Made by a program: the position numbers and the translations under genes. A model generated the notes under the pieces. That model did no database searches and had not been told where the DNA came from. It saw only the letters and a program-made list of their open reading frames with translations. A DNA stretch of 64,000 nucleotides from Caproicibacterium sp. BJN0003. GTDB taxonomy: Bacteria > Bacillota > Clostridia > Oscillospirales > Acutalibacteraceae. Below are positions 54,118-63,242 of the stretch, piece by piece (the first letter of the stretch is position 1; the number at the start of each line of letters is the position of its first letter). The stretch lies in the NCBI RefSeq assembly GCF_026314295.1, contig NZ_CP111108.1:930001-994000 (forward strand). Direction: 5' to 3'.

Positions 54118-55443
54118 TTGGAATTGCCGCAGGAATTTGTGGAAAGAATGAAAGAGCAGCTACAAGAAGAGGCACCGGCTTTTTTTGATTCTTATCAGAA
54201 ACCGCCTTTTCGTGGAATTCGAATCAATCCGCCCAAATGTACACTTGAAAATTTAAAAAAATCGCTTCCATTTTCACTTGTTCAAACACCATTTTCTCCT
54301 TTGAGTTATTATGTCCCGGATGATCAGAAAATTGGCAGTTTTCCAATGTATCATGCCGGTGCATTTTATTCACAGGAACCTTCTGCTTCGTCGGCTGTGA
54401 CCGCTTTATCTCCTCAGCCTGGAGAACGAATTCTGGATTTATGTGCGGCACCGGGTGGAAAGAGTACACAAATCGGCGCGCTTTTAAATGGAAAGGGCCT
54501 TTTGTGGAGCAATGAGGTTGTATCCTCTCGCGTCTCAATTTTGCTTTCCAATATTGAGCGAATGGGAATTCGAAACGCAGTCATCAGTAACTGTGAGCCG
54601 GAACATCTTTGTACTTCTTTGCCGGGATTTTTTGATCGAGTGCTGGTAGATGCGCCTTGTTCCGGTGAAGGAATGTTTCGCAGAGATCCGCGTGCGATTG
54701 AGGAATGGAGTCCGGAACATGTAAAATCCTGTGCGGTCCGCCAACTTGCAATCCTTGAAAGTGCGCAGAAAGCTTTAACGCCCGGTGGGATTTTAGTTTA
54801 TTCTACCTGTACTTTTTCAGAAGAGGAAAATGAGGGTGTCATTGAGGCATTTTTAAAAAATCATTCGGAATTTGAGCTGGTTGATTCTGGAATTTCCGGC
54901 GGACGTCCGGCACTTACAAAGGCTAGAAGAATTTATCCGATGGACGGAGGAGAAGGCCATTTTGCGGCGAAACTCAAAAAATCGGGAGAAAAAGCAGTAG
55001 AATCGCTTTTTTCAGAGCCAAAACCAATTAAAGTTCCGAATTTTGTCAAGAAATTTTGGGAGGATACTTTTACAATTCCGATGTTTGGAGTACCGGCTTC
55101 TGTTGGAGATCAGTTTTTATTATTACCCAAAGTGCCGCTGCCTATTTTAAAGGGATTAAATGTTAGAAGGGCCGGAATTCTGCTTGGTAAGGAACGAAAA
55201 GGCAGATTGGAACCCGAACATGCGCTTTTTATGACACTTACTCCGGAAAACTTGCAGCATTGTTTGGTGCTTTCTCATGATTCACCGGAGTTGAAGGCAT
55301 TCTTGCGTGGGGAGCAGATTTTGGCTTCAGATCAGCTTTCCGGATATGCGGCAGTAGCAGTTGACGGCGTTATTACCGGCTTTGGAAAATGTTCCGGTGG
55401 GTTTCTAAAGAATCATTACCCTAAAGGACTGCGGGTTCATTAA
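54118..55443 (+). CDS. RsmF/RsmB-type RNA (cytosine-5) methyltransferase
   Basis: Methylates cytosine C5 in rRNA (or tRNA) with S-adenosylmethionine. The core has DLCAAPGGKSTQIGALL (SAM motif), VLVDAPCSGEGMFRRDP (catalytic Cys in PCSGEG) and YSTCTFSEEENEGVI (second Cys). The N-terminal PUA-like part and C-terminal domain of RsmF (from about residue 320) are present; 441 residues is near RsmF/YebU. Start is TTG 54118 behind AAAGGGAG. It is divergent from the repeat-protein gene. The exact site is not determined. Confidence 0.9.
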   Translation: MELPQEFVERMKEQLQEEAPAFFDSYQKPPFRGIRINPPKCTLENLKKSLPFSLVQTPFSPLSYYVPDDQKIGSFPMYHAGAFYSQEPSASSAVTALSPQPGERILDLCAAPGGKSTQIGALLNGKGLLWSNEVVSSRVSILLSNIERMGIRNAVISNCEPEHLCTSLPGFFDRVLVDAPCSGEGMFRRDPRAIEEWSPEHVKSCAVRQLAILESAQKALTPGGILVYSTCTFSEEENEGVIEAFLKNHSEFELVDSGISGGRPALTKARRIYPMDGGEGHFAAKLKKSGEKAVESLFSEPKPIKVPNFVKKFWEDTFTIPMFGVPASVGDQFLLLPKVPLPILKGLNVRRAGILLGKERKGRLEPEHALFMTLTPENLQHCLVLSHDSPELKAFLRGEQILASDQLSGYAAVAVDGVITGFGKCSGGFLKNHYPKGLRVH

Positions 55444-55488
55444 AATAGAATTTTTCGCTTTAAAGAGTAAAAAAATGCAGTTTTTGAC

Positions 55489-55517
55489 TTGAAAAGTTGC
55501 AGGAACAATGATAAAAT
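55489..55517 (+). promoter_or_regulatory. Sigma-A promoter of ilvE
   Basis: TTGAAA (55489-55494), 17-base spacer, TAAAAT (55512-55517). The leader of about 27 bases includes GAAAGAGG before ATG 55551. The leader is too short for a T-box. Confidence 0.65.
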
Positions 55518-55550
55518 AAGTCAATACTTAATTGAAAGAGGGCATTTTTT

Positions 55551-56621
55551 ATGCAGGAAATCAGGGTAGAATTGACAAAAAATCCGAAGCAAAAGCCAGC
55601 GCCGGGAGCGCCGCTTCCCTTCGGGACGATTTTCTCTGATCATATGTTCCTGATGGACTATGATAAGGGGAAAGGATGGCATGACGCCAGAATCGTACCG
55701 TTTGGTAATCTTGACATGTCTCCCGCAGCAATGTGTCTGCATTACGGACAGTCTGTTTTTGAAGGAATGAAGGCTTATCGTGCGGTAGATGGCCGAATTC
55801 TTTTGTTCCGTCCGGATAGAAACATGGCGCGTATGAACAGTTCAAACGATCGTCTCTGCATTCCTCAGATCGATGAGAAATTTGCAGAAAAGGCGATTGA
55901 GAAACTGGTTTCGGTAGATAAAGATTGGATTCCTACAAGTGAGGGCGCTTCTCTTTATATTCGTCCTTTCATCATCGGTATGGATCCTCACATCGGTGTT
56001 CATCCTGCGAATCATCTGCTCTTTATTGTAATTACCTGCCCGGTTGGAAACTACTATCCGGAAGGTCTTAACCCGGTTAAGATCTATGTTGAGAAGAATT
56101 ATGTTCGTGCAGTTCGCGGCGGTATGGGCTATACCAAAACTGCCGGTAACTATGCGGCTTCTTTGAAAGCACAGGACGAGGCAGAAAAGCAGGATTATAC
56201 ACAGGTCCTTTGGCTCGATGGCGTTGAGCGTAAATACATCGAAGAAGTCGGTACGATGAACGTCTTCTTTAAGATTAATGGAGAAGTGGTTACTCCGGAA
56301 CTACAGGGCTCTATCCTGCCTGGAGTTACCCGTATGAGTGTCATTGAGATCCTCAAAAAATGGGGGGTACCGGTGGTTGAACGCCGCCTTTCCATTCAGG
56401 AATTGGCTGATGCTGCAAAAGACGGCAAGCTGGAAGAAGCTTTCGGCAGCGGCACTGCAGCAGTTATTTCTCCAATTGGCCATCTTAAATGGGGCGATGA
56501 CATCATGGTTATCAACGATGGTAAAATTGGTGAACTGAGCCAGAAACTTTATGATACCCTGACCGGCATCCAGTGGGGCAAAATCCCGGATCCGTTCGGC
56601 TGGACAGTTGAAGTTAAATAA
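55551..56621 (+). CDS. ilvE: Branched-chain amino acid aminotransferase
   Basis: A PLP fold-type IV enzyme interconverting Leu/Ile/Val and their 2-keto acids. FSDHMFLMDYDKGKGWHDARIVPFGNL, SPAAMCLHYGQSVFEGMKAYR, LYIRPFIIGMDPHIGVHPA, KTAGNYAASLKAQ (PLP lysine probably downstream in this segment) and the EVGTMNVFFKI stretch are characteristic of the long BcaT type. 356 residues. Monocistronic: promoter at 55489, terminator at 56645. Confidence 0.96.
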   Translation: MQEIRVELTKNPKQKPAPGAPLPFGTIFSDHMFLMDYDKGKGWHDARIVPFGNLDMSPAAMCLHYGQSVFEGMKAYRAVDGRILLFRPDRNMARMNSSNDRLCIPQIDEKFAEKAIEKLVSVDKDWIPTSEGASLYIRPFIIGMDPHIGVHPANHLLFIVITCPVGNYYPEGLNPVKIYVEKNYVRAVRGGMGYTKTAGNYAASLKAQDEAEKQDYTQVLWLDGVERKYIEEVGTMNVFFKINGEVVTPELQGSILPGVTRMSVIEILKKWGVPVVERRLSIQELADAAKDGKLEEAFGSGTAAVISPIGHLKWGDDIMVINDGKIGELSQKLYDTLTGIQWGKIPDPFGWTVEVK

Positions 56622-56644
56622 AATAGCTGAGTGAAACATAAATG

Positions 56645-56686
56645 AAAAACCATCTTCGGAAGGGTAATTCCGAAGATGGTTTTTTT
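56645..56686 (+). terminator. Terminator of ilvE
   Basis: AAAAACCATCTTCGGAA (56645-56661) pairs with TTCCGAAGATGGTTTTT (17 bp, loop GGGTAA), with a 7-base T-run. The upstream ATG at 56642 lies in this hairpin, so the real start of the next gene is at 56699. Confidence 0.93.
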
Positions 56687-56698
56687 GTGGAGGAAATC

Positions 56699-57625
56699 AT
56701 GCGGAATTTGCAATTTTCTGTTCCGGAAAATTATAATGGAGTTACAGTAAAAGGTTTCTTAAGAGGCTATTGCCAAATATCGGCTCGTATGCTTGCAAAA
56801 TTAAAGAGAGTTCCAAAAGGAATTACAGCCGATGGAAAATTGATGATTGCAACCGATCATTTAAAAGCAGGGCAAAAGGTGATCTTGCAGCTTCCTGAAG
56901 ATGAACCATACTTGTTGCTTCCCAAAGATGTTCCTGCTCCCAAAGTCTTGTGGGAGGATCATGATTTCCTTGTTGTTGATAAACCGGCGGGGCAGATCCT
57001 TTATCGGCGTCCCGGTCATGAAGAACGCGATACGCTGATGGCTTCTGTCTGCACATATCTAGGAAAAAATGGAGAGCCTTCTGCTTTTCGGCCATTGTAT
57101 CGATTGGATAAAGATACGACCGGAATTGTTCTTCTTGCAAAAAATGCATATGCGGCATCTGCTGCGATCGGCAAAATTCATAAGATTTATTATGCAGTTT
57201 GTGAAGGGATTTTATCCGGTTGTGGAACGGTGAATGCACCGATTGGACTGGCACCGGGACATTCTTTGCAGAGGATGGTTCGAGAAGACGGCGCTCCGGC
57301 GATTACGCATTGGAAAGTGATAGGATCGGGTAAAAATCAGACGCTGATTGCCTGTTCTATTGAGACCGGCAGAACGCATCAAATACGGGTGCATATGGCT
57401 TATTTGGGGCATCCGCTCTGTGGAGACGATTTTTATGGCGGCAGAAAAGACTGCATTTTTCGTCAGGCCCTTCATTGCGGATATTTAAAATTTATTCATC
57501 CGATTACCAAATCTGTTGTCAAAATTCCGGCACCATTTCCAAAAGACTTTTGCACACTTTTGAGTGTTTGCAATATAAATTGCACAAAAGCTGTCCATGA
57601 AATGGACCCGGAAACTCTTTTTTGA
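56699..57625 (+). CDS. RluA-family pseudouridine synthase
   Basis: Converts uridine to pseudouridine in rRNA or tRNA. N-terminal S4-like part (residues 1-60: MLAKLKRVPKGITADGKLMIATDHLKAGQKVIL) is followed by the catalytic domain with LYRLDKDTTGIVLLAKN (Asp in RLDKDT), KIYYAVCEG, IETGRTHQIRVHMAYLGHPLCGDDFYGG (RTHQIRVH box). ATG 56699 behind GGAGG gives 308 residues, like RluD/YlyB. The target position is not determined. Confidence 0.92.
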   Translation: MRNLQFSVPENYNGVTVKGFLRGYCQISARMLAKLKRVPKGITADGKLMIATDHLKAGQKVILQLPEDEPYLLLPKDVPAPKVLWEDHDFLVVDKPAGQILYRRPGHEERDTLMASVCTYLGKNGEPSAFRPLYRLDKDTTGIVLLAKNAYAASAAIGKIHKIYYAVCEGILSGCGTVNAPIGLAPGHSLQRMVREDGAPAITHWKVIGSGKNQTLIACSIETGRTHQIRVHMAYLGHPLCGDDFYGGRKDCIFRQALHCGYLKFIHPITKSVVKIPAPFPKDFCTLLSVCNINCTKAVHEMDPETLF

Positions 57626-57643
57626 CAAATATACAAAAAAAGC

Positions 57644-57672
57644 TTGAATTATGAATATTTATGCGATATAAT
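57644..57672 (+). promoter_or_regulatory. Promoter of the amino-acid ABC transporter
   Basis: TTGAAT (57644-57649), 17-base spacer and a perfect TATAAT (57667-57672). A TTGACA at 57622-57627 lies just upstream. Confidence 0.65.
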
Positions 57673-57722
57673 CAAAATCGTTCAATTGATAATTCTTGAA
57701 TGGTTTTATGGAGGAAAAGATT

Positions 57723-58574
57723 ATGAAAAAAATGAAAATGTTTGCAGCTTTTGCTTTAGCGGCTGCTATGATCGCTGGCTGCACCGCTTGCGGCGGCAGC
57801 TCTTCCAGCAGCACTGCTTCTTCTACAGCAGCTTCTGGTACAACTACTTCTGCAGCTTCTGCGGCTTCGGACAGTGCTGTTGCTAAAATTAAGGCAGCGG
57901 GTAAAATCACGATGGTAACGAACGCAGAATTTGAGCCTTTTGAGTATAAAGATAACGACAAAATTGTTGGTATCGATGTAGATATCGCACAGAAGGTTGC
58001 AGATAAACTTGGAGTCAAACTTGAAATCACCGATATTGCATTTGATTCCTGCGTGCCGAGTGTCCAGACCGGAAAAGCTGATTTTAGTGCGGCAGGTTTG
58101 AGCGTAACGGAAGATCGGCTTAAGAATGTTGATTTTACGGATACTTATTATAATGCTTCTCAGGCAATCATTGTTAAGAAGGGCAGCGATATTAAGAGCC
58201 GTACCGATTTGAACGGAAAAACCGTTGGTGTTCAGCAGGGAACTACCGGTGATATTTATTGCACGAATGAAGATGGTTCCAGCGACATTAAAGTTGGCGA
58301 AGTAAAACGTTATCCTAAGGGCATGGATGCGATTTCCGATATGATTGCAGGACGGATTGATGCAGTTGTTATTGATAACTTCCCGGCTGAAAAATATGTG
58401 TCCAAGAATTCGGATAAGATTCAAAAGCTGGATGAGGCACTGACAGAAGAAACCTATGCGATTGCAGTACCGAAGAACAGCGATCTTAAAGAAACAATCA
58501 ATGGAGTCATTAAAGAACTGAATGACAGCGGAGAGATGGATAAGATTGTCAGCCAATATATCAGTGCAGACTAA
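57723..58574 (+). CDS. Polar amino acid ABC transporter substrate-binding lipoprotein
   Basis: A family 3 (SBP_bac_3) periplasmic-type lipoprotein. N-terminus with lipobox AMIAGC (residues 15-20) then a Gly/Ser/Thr/Ala-rich linker. Mature protein has the two-lobe fold: KITMVTNAEFEPFEYKDNDKIVGIDVDIAQKVADKLGVKLE, SCVPSVQTGKADFSAAGLSVTEDRLKNVDFTDTYY, GKTVGVQQGTTGDIY and DAVVIDNFPAEKYV. ATG 57723 behind GGAGG. First gene of a three-gene transporter; amino acid specificity is unknown. Confidence 0.95.
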   Translation: MKKMKMFAAFALAAAMIAGCTACGGSSSSSTASSTAASGTTTSAASAASDSAVAKIKAAGKITMVTNAEFEPFEYKDNDKIVGIDVDIAQKVADKLGVKLEITDIAFDSCVPSVQTGKADFSAAGLSVTEDRLKNVDFTDTYYNASQAIIVKKGSDIKSRTDLNGKTVGVQQGTTGDIYCTNEDGSSDIKVGEVKRYPKGMDAISDMIAGRIDAVVIDNFPAEKYVSKNSDKIQKLDEALTEETYAIAVPKNSDLKETINGVIKELNDSGEMDKIVSQYISAD

Positions 58575-58590
58575 AAATTAACATCTAATT

Positions 58591-58628
58591 AAACCGCAGG
58601 ACGTGCCAGAATCGCCGTCCTGCGGTTT
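58591..58628 (+). repeat. Hairpin between binding-protein and permease genes
   Basis: AAACCGCAGGACG (58591-58603) pairs perfectly with CGTCCTGCGGTTT (58616-58628). No T-run follows. It probably stabilises the upstream mRNA, so the binding protein is made in excess over the membrane parts, as is common in ABC operons. Confidence 0.75.
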
Positions 58629-58655
58629 GGTGTTCAAAAGGGGGAAGGAAACCCT

Positions 58656-59360
58656 ATGGGTTTTTGGAATGATCTTAGCGCCAGATTATTTGATGATTTT
58701 ATCCGTCAGAATCGGTATCTGTATCTGGTCAAAGGACTTGGAAATACGCTGTTGATCACAGCAGGAGCTTTGTTGATTGGTGTGATCTTGGGCGTTTTAA
58801 TTGCTCTGGTGCGTGTAGCATATGGCAATGGACAGCGTAGCTGGTGGATTCGTATTTTGAATGCAGTTTGCGGTCTCTACCTGACAGTGATTCGTGGTAC
58901 ACCTATGGTAGTTCAGCTGATGATTATGTATTTTGCGATTCTGACTAGTGGCGCGCCTCTGGTGATTGCAGTTCTGTCATTCGGAATTAATTCCGGTGCT
59001 TATGTGGCTGAAGTAATCCGCAGTGGAATTCAGTCGGTGGATCGCGGTCAAACAGAAGCAGGACGTTCTCTGGGACTGAGTCAAAAGCAGACGCTGATTA
59101 AAATTATTTTGCCGCAGGCATTTAAAAATGTAGCTCCTGCGGTGTTTAATGAATTTATCGCGCTTTTAAAAGAGACTTCTGTTGCTGGATATGTTGGCAT
59201 CCAAGATTTGACCAAGGGTGGCGATATTATTCGTTCCATTACCTATGATGCATTCCCACCACTTCTTGCAGTTGCTTTGGTCTATCTGCTGATTGTGATT
59301 GGGCTTACAGCAATCCTGCATCATATTGAAAGGAGGCTGGCAAGAAGTGATCTCCGTTAA
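58656..59360 (+). CDS. Amino acid ABC transporter permease
   Basis: The membrane channel of the transporter. Several helices, with the His/Glu/Met-type EAA loop [55 protein letters not shown]. 234 residues. ATG 58656 behind GGGGGAAGG. It overlaps the ATPase gene by 14 bases. Confidence 0.95.
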   Translation: MGFWNDLSARLFDDFIRQNRYLYLVKGLGNTLLITAGALLIGVILGVLIALVRVAYGNGQRSWWIRILNAVCGLYLTVIRGTPMVVQLMIMYFAILTSGAPLVIAVLSFGINSGAYVAEVIRSGIQSVDRGQTEAGRSLGLSQKQTLIKIILPQAFKNVAPAVFNEFIALLKETSVAGYVGIQDLTKGGDIIRSITYDAFPPLLAVALVYLLIVIGLTAILHHIERRLARSDLR

Positions 59361-60081
59361 AAATCTTCATAAATCGTTTCATACGATGAATGGCACAGTG
59401 GAAGTGCTCAAAGGAATCAATCAAGAAATTGTAGATGGAGAAAAAGTTGTTATCATTGGGCCTTCCGGTTCCGGTAAGAGTACGTTTTTACGCTGTATGA
59501 ATCTGCTGGAAATGCCAACCAGCGGAGAAATCTGGTTTGATGGAAAGAGAATCAATGTGCCTGGAGTCGATGTCGATGCGGTTCGCCGTCAGATGGGCAT
59601 GGTATTCCAGCATTTTAACCTTTTCCCACATTTAACAGTGCGGCAAAATATTACATTAGCTCCTGTGATGTTGAAGCTGAAAACACAGGAGGAAGCGGAT
59701 GAAAGAGCAACGCAGCTTTTGAAACGGATTGGACTTCCGGATAAAGGAGATTCTTACCCTTCTCAGCTTTCCGGAGGACAAAAGCAGAGAATTGCAATTA
59801 TCCGTGCTTTAGCGATGGACCCTAAGATGATGCTGTTTGATGAACCGACCAGTGCTCTGGATCCTGAAATGGTTGGTGAAGTGCTGCAGGTTATGAGAGA
59901 GCTTGCCCAAGAGGGCATGACGATGGCCGTTGTAACTCACGAAATGAATTTCGCCAAAGAAGTTGCAACGAGAGTATTGTTTGTCGATGACGGTCAGGTC
60001 TTAGAAGAAGCGGTGCCGGAAGAATTTTTTGAAAATCCAAAACATCCCCGTTTAAAGGATTTTCTTTCAAAAGTTCTTTGA
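59347..60081 (+). CDS. Amino acid ABC transporter ATP-binding protein
   Basis: The energising subunit. Walker [20 protein letters not shown]-loop [13 protein letters not shown], signature [16 protein letters not shown], Walker [20 protein letters not shown], and [12 protein letters not shown]. The frame opens upstream, but GTG 59347 behind AGGAGG gives 244 residues. It overlaps the permease and ends the operon. Confidence 0.95.
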   Translation: MISVKNLHKSFHTMNGTVEVLKGINQEIVDGEKVVIIGPSGSGKSTFLRCMNLLEMPTSGEIWFDGKRINVPGVDVDAVRRQMGMVFQHFNLFPHLTVRQNITLAPVMLKLKTQEEADERATQLLKRIGLPDKGDSYPSQLSGGQKQRIAIIRALAMDPKMMLFDEPTSALDPEMVGEVLQVMRELAQEGMTMAVVTHEMNFAKEVATRVLFVDDGQVLEEAVPEEFFENPKHPRLKDFLSKVL

Positions 60082-60241
60082 TGGACAAGATGGATTTTTC
60101 AAATTGGATCGTCTGAAACTCCTTTTCTTTTCATAAAAAATATGATACGATTTAGAGTACGGAGAAATCCGCACTCTTTTTTTATGGAATTAAAAAGGAC
60201 AAGTCTTTTTATGAAAGAGATTTGGAAGGGAAGTATCAGCT

Positions 60242-61141
60242 ATGCCTGCAGCAATTACACATTATCTGCAGTCCCAAAAAGTTTTGGAAGAAATGAAAAA
60301 GGAAAACATTCAGGTCCAAAATGGTGATGCGTTTCTTTGGGGCGCACAGGGACCGGATTTTCTTTTTACACATCGTTATTTGCCGTGGCAAAGGGGAAAA
60401 AGTCTTTGTTCATGGGGAGGAAAAATTCATCGGGAAGCTCCCGAACCTTTTTTTCGTGCGCTGCGTAATGTTTGCGGTCAGATGCCGGGTAGTTTGATGC
60501 GTTCCTATGCTTATGGATTTTTATGCCATTATTCTTTGGATCGGACTGCTCATCCATATGTGTATTATTGGTCTAATTTTTTGAAAGAAAAAGATCCTTC
60601 TCAGGATTTAAGTGTTTATCACAATGAGATTGAATCCGCTTTGGATACGATTGTCTTAAGGAGTGAATTAGGAGAACTTCCTGTTGATTTTCCGCTGATT
60701 CGTACAGTTCCGCAGGATGAGACCGTTCAACAAAAGATTGCAGAGCTTTATCAACAGGTTATTTTATCGGCTTATGGGAAAAAAGTATCTCAAGAGGCCC
60801 TTTATCAGGCAACAAAAGATTGCCGCACAGCTTTTCGATTTTTGACTGATAAAACCGGTTTTAAGCGTGCCTTTTTGAGAAAAATCGAACATTCAGGAAA
60901 AACGATTACCAGCCATATTCGTCCTATTATGGAAGATGAAAATTTTGATTATGCCAATATCTTACTGGCACCGTGGTCATGGGAGGGCGCAGAAGGAACT
61001 GGAAGCTTTTTCGATTTGATTGATCAGTCGGTAGAAGATAGTATGGAATTAATTCGTCATTTCTTTTCTACAGATGATTTTCATGAATTTACAGACGACA
61101 GGAATTTTGAAGGGAGAGTTATTTTAAGTGAATCTGATTAA
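60242..61141 (+). CDS. Zinc-dependent phospholipase C-like protein
   Basis: An alpha-helical phospholipase C/nuclease S1-like fold. MPAAITHYLQSQKVLEEMKKENI, GAQGPDFLFTHRYLP, AYGFLCHYSLDRTAHPYVYY and VYHNEIESALDTIVLR contain the conserved His/Asp metal ligands. No signal peptide is seen, so it may act in the cytoplasm. 299 residues. ATG 60242, with GGGAAG about 12 bases upstream; a possible promoter (-10 ATATGATA near 60140) lies before it. It overlaps luxS by 14 bases. Substrate is unknown. Confidence 0.85.
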   Translation: MPAAITHYLQSQKVLEEMKKENIQVQNGDAFLWGAQGPDFLFTHRYLPWQRGKSLCSWGGKIHREAPEPFFRALRNVCGQMPGSLMRSYAYGFLCHYSLDRTAHPYVYYWSNFLKEKDPSQDLSVYHNEIESALDTIVLRSELGELPVDFPLIRTVPQDETVQQKIAELYQQVILSAYGKKVSQEALYQATKDCRTAFRFLTDKTGFKRAFLRKIEHSGKTITSHIRPIMEDENFDYANILLAPWSWEGAEGTGSFFDLIDQSVEDSMELIRHFFSTDDFHEFTDDRNFEGRVILSESD

Positions 61142-61586
61142 AAGTTTTTGTGTGAACCACGATGTATTAACGCCTGGTATTTATACTTCTCGTATTGATG
61201 GGGATATTACGAACTATGATATTCGTATGCGCAGGCCAAATCATCCACCATTTTTAGAAAATGCCGCACTGCATACGATTGAGCATTTGTTTGCAACTTT
61301 TGCCCGCAACAGTCCCTATTGTGACCAAGTCATTTATTTTGGACCAATGGGTTGTCGAACAGGATTTTATTTTTTGGTGCGCGATCTTCCTCCCCAAACA
61401 GCAATTAACTTGATCATCGAGATCTTTCAAAAGATCGCTCTTTATCAGGGAGAGATCCCAGGAGCAAAAGCGAAGGAATGCGGAAACTATAAGGAACACG
61501 ATTTAAATGGAGCAATTTGGGAGTCAAAGAAATTTTTACCTGTCATTGAGCATTGGACTGTTGAAAATTTACAATACAAGCAATAA
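61128..61586 (+). CDS. luxS: S-ribosylhomocysteine lyase
   Basis: Cleaves S-ribosylhomocysteine to homocysteine and DPD, the precursor of autoinducer-2, in the activated methyl cycle. The metal site His-Thr-Ile-Glu-His (ALHTIEHLFATFARNS) and the catalytic Cys region GPMGCRTGFYFLVRD are complete; the C-terminal Cys in AKECGNYKEHDL is the third ligand. 152 residues. GTG 61128 lies behind GGGAGAG and overlaps the PLC-like gene, so the two are likely co-transcribed. The nucleosidase gene (pfs/mtnN) is not nearby. Confidence 0.96.
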   Translation: MNLIKSFCVNHDVLTPGIYTSRIDGDITNYDIRMRRPNHPPFLENAALHTIEHLFATFARNSPYCDQVIYFGPMGCRTGFYFLVRDLPPQTAINLIIEIFQKIALYQGEIPGAKAKECGNYKEHDLNGAIWESKKFLPVIEHWTVENLQYKQ

Positions 61587-61660
61587 AAGACAAATTCCGT
61601 TGTAGAAATTGACAATTGAAAATGGTTGCAAAATTGTAATCTTTGCGGTAGAATATAATT

Positions 61661-61678
61661 CATTACAAATATGTAACA
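61661..61678 (-). promoter_or_regulatory. WalR-type box upstream of the M23 peptidase gene
   Basis: Minus strand: TGTTAC-ATATT-TGTAAT, an exact match to the WalR/YycF box TGTWAH-N5-TGTWAH. It lies at the putative start site next to TATAAT (61654-61659). WalR controls cell-wall hydrolases, which fits the gene. The wider region is AT-rich, so chance is possible. Confidence 0.5.
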
Positions 61679-61724
61679 CAAATTACGAATGAGTAATATA
61701 TTCTATATGCAAGGAGGAACAATC

Positions 61725-63152
61725 ATGAGAAATCCAATCAGAGATCGTCGTTCTCATAGTGATCATTCTTTTTTTTCTCACGCAGACCGTGAGACAGAGA
61801 CTTATTTTTCTGCGGAGAACGGCTGGCAGAAAGAAAGTTTTTCTGCTACGTTTCGGGATCGAAGGGTACGCTATGCAGCCAGTCTTTTAGTAGTGGCTTG
61901 TTTGATTGGCGGCATACATTTGATGACGCCTAGAATTACCGCTTATGCGTCGGTACAAAAAGCATCTCAAAATCAGGAAGTACAAACAACGACTTCTGAT
62001 TTTAAAATCAATACAAATCAGAATTACGTGCCTGCCTTTCGCGCAACGCCATCTTCCGCATCGGATCATCTTTCTTCTTCGGCAGATAATTTGCTTTTAC
62101 AGAAGGATCAGCAGATCGGAGTTGACAGCTGTGGGCTGTATATAGATGGGAACTTCGTAGGCGCAGTAAAAGAGGAAAGTGAATTGCAGAAACTTTTGCA
62201 GAATTTATTGGATTCGGCAAAAGGAGACGGAGAGGATGATACTGCAACATTCCTTTCTGATGTTAGATGTATTCCCGGCACTTATCCGGCTTCGTCTGTT
62301 TTAACCGATGAAACAATGAAAGCATTGCTTTTATCAAAACAAACGGTACAGACGGATTATCAAGTTCAGAATAATGAAAATGTCCAGGATATTGCAAATG
62401 AAAACGGGCTTACGGTTGAAACTCTTTCTCAAAAGAATCCGAATGTTGATCTCTCCTCTCTTAAGAGTGGAGATACCATCAAGCTTTCTCAGGAGAAGCC
62501 GCTGATTTCCATTCAGTCCGTTTCTACAAAGCAGGTAACGGAAGAAATTCCTTATGACACCGTACAAAAAGACAGTGATACGCTCTATAAAGGAAAAACT
62601 TCTGTAGAAACAGAAGGAGAAAATGGACAAAAGCAGGTTACCTATTGCATTACTAGTATCAATGGCAAGGAGGTAAATAAAGAGGCAACTCATACAGAGG
62701 TGCTTAAAGATGCGGTTTCTAAAGTCATATTGAACGGAACGAAAGACTGCCCTGCAGGAATGGCGACCGGTACTTTTGAGTGGCCGACACCGACCATGCA
62801 TACGATTACGACAGGATTTGAATATCGTTGGGGAAAGTTTCATCCCGGCATTGATATTTCTGACGGAAACGCTTTTGGCTCTCAAATTGTTGCAGCAGAT
62901 GGAGGAACCGTCACTAAGGCTTCCGATACCGGAGATGGATACGGAAACTGCGTGATGATTGATCACGGTAACGGCTATGTGACTTTGTATGGCCATGCTT
63001 CTCAGCTTCTTGTTTCTGTTGGTCAACAGGTACAAAAGGGACAGTTAATCGCGTTAGTGGGCAGTACCGGATATTCTACCGGCCCTCATTGCCACTTTGA
63101 AGTGATTCATAACGGCACGAAAGAAAATCCGTTTTCTTATGTTTCCCAATAA
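61725..63152 (+). CDS. LysM, G5 and M23 (LytM-type) cell-wall peptidase
   Basis: A secreted or membrane-anchored peptidoglycan hydrolase or sporulation-type M23 protein. One membrane helix (about residues 48-66) follows a hydrophilic start. A LysM domain lies near 205-255 (YQVQNNENVQDIANENGLTVETLSQKNPN), a G5 domain near 265-335, and the M23 domain near 355-475, with GKFHPGIDIS (His/Asp zinc ligands), HGNGYVTLYGHAS and GPHCHFEV complete. So it may be active. ATG 61725 behind AAGGAGG gives 475 residues. A WalR-type box lies upstream, and a terminator ends the unit. Confidence 0.92.
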   Translation: MRNPIRDRRSHSDHSFFSHADRETETYFSAENGWQKESFSATFRDRRVRYAASLLVVACLIGGIHLMTPRITAYASVQKASQNQEVQTTTSDFKINTNQNYVPAFRATPSSASDHLSSSADNLLLQKDQQIGVDSCGLYIDGNFVGAVKEESELQKLLQNLLDSAKGDGEDDTATFLSDVRCIPGTYPASSVLTDETMKALLLSKQTVQTDYQVQNNENVQDIANENGLTVETLSQKNPNVDLSSLKSGDTIKLSQEKPLISIQSVSTKQVTEEIPYDTVQKDSDTLYKGKTSVETEGENGQKQVTYCITSINGKEVNKEATHTEVLKDAVSKVILNGTKDCPAGMATGTFEWPTPTMHTITTGFEYRWGKFHPGIDISDGNAFGSQIVAADGGTVTKASDTGDGYGNCVMIDHGNGYVTLYGHASQLLVSVGQQVQKGQLIALVGSTGYSTGPHCHFEVIHNGTKENPFSYVSQ

Positions 63153-63168
63153 TTATCTAATATAAAAA

Positions 63169-63213
63169 ATAGGAGTGCTTGGCTGATTCAAAAGCAGCGA
63201 AGCACTCCTATTC
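63169..63213. terminator. Bidirectional terminator after the M23 gene
   Basis: AATAGGAGTGCTT (63169-63181) pairs with AAGCACTCCTATT (63201-63213), with T-rich sequence after it and an A-run before it. The M23 gene and the alpha/beta hydrolase gene converge here. Confidence 0.85.
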
Positions 63214-63242
63214 TTTTTAGAAAAATTCAGCGCGGAAAATGT

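Noticed and set aside
56642-56698. Upstream ATG for the pseudouridine synthase
   Set aside because: It lies in the ilvE terminator hairpin; the ATG at 56699 has GGAGG and gives the family N-terminus.
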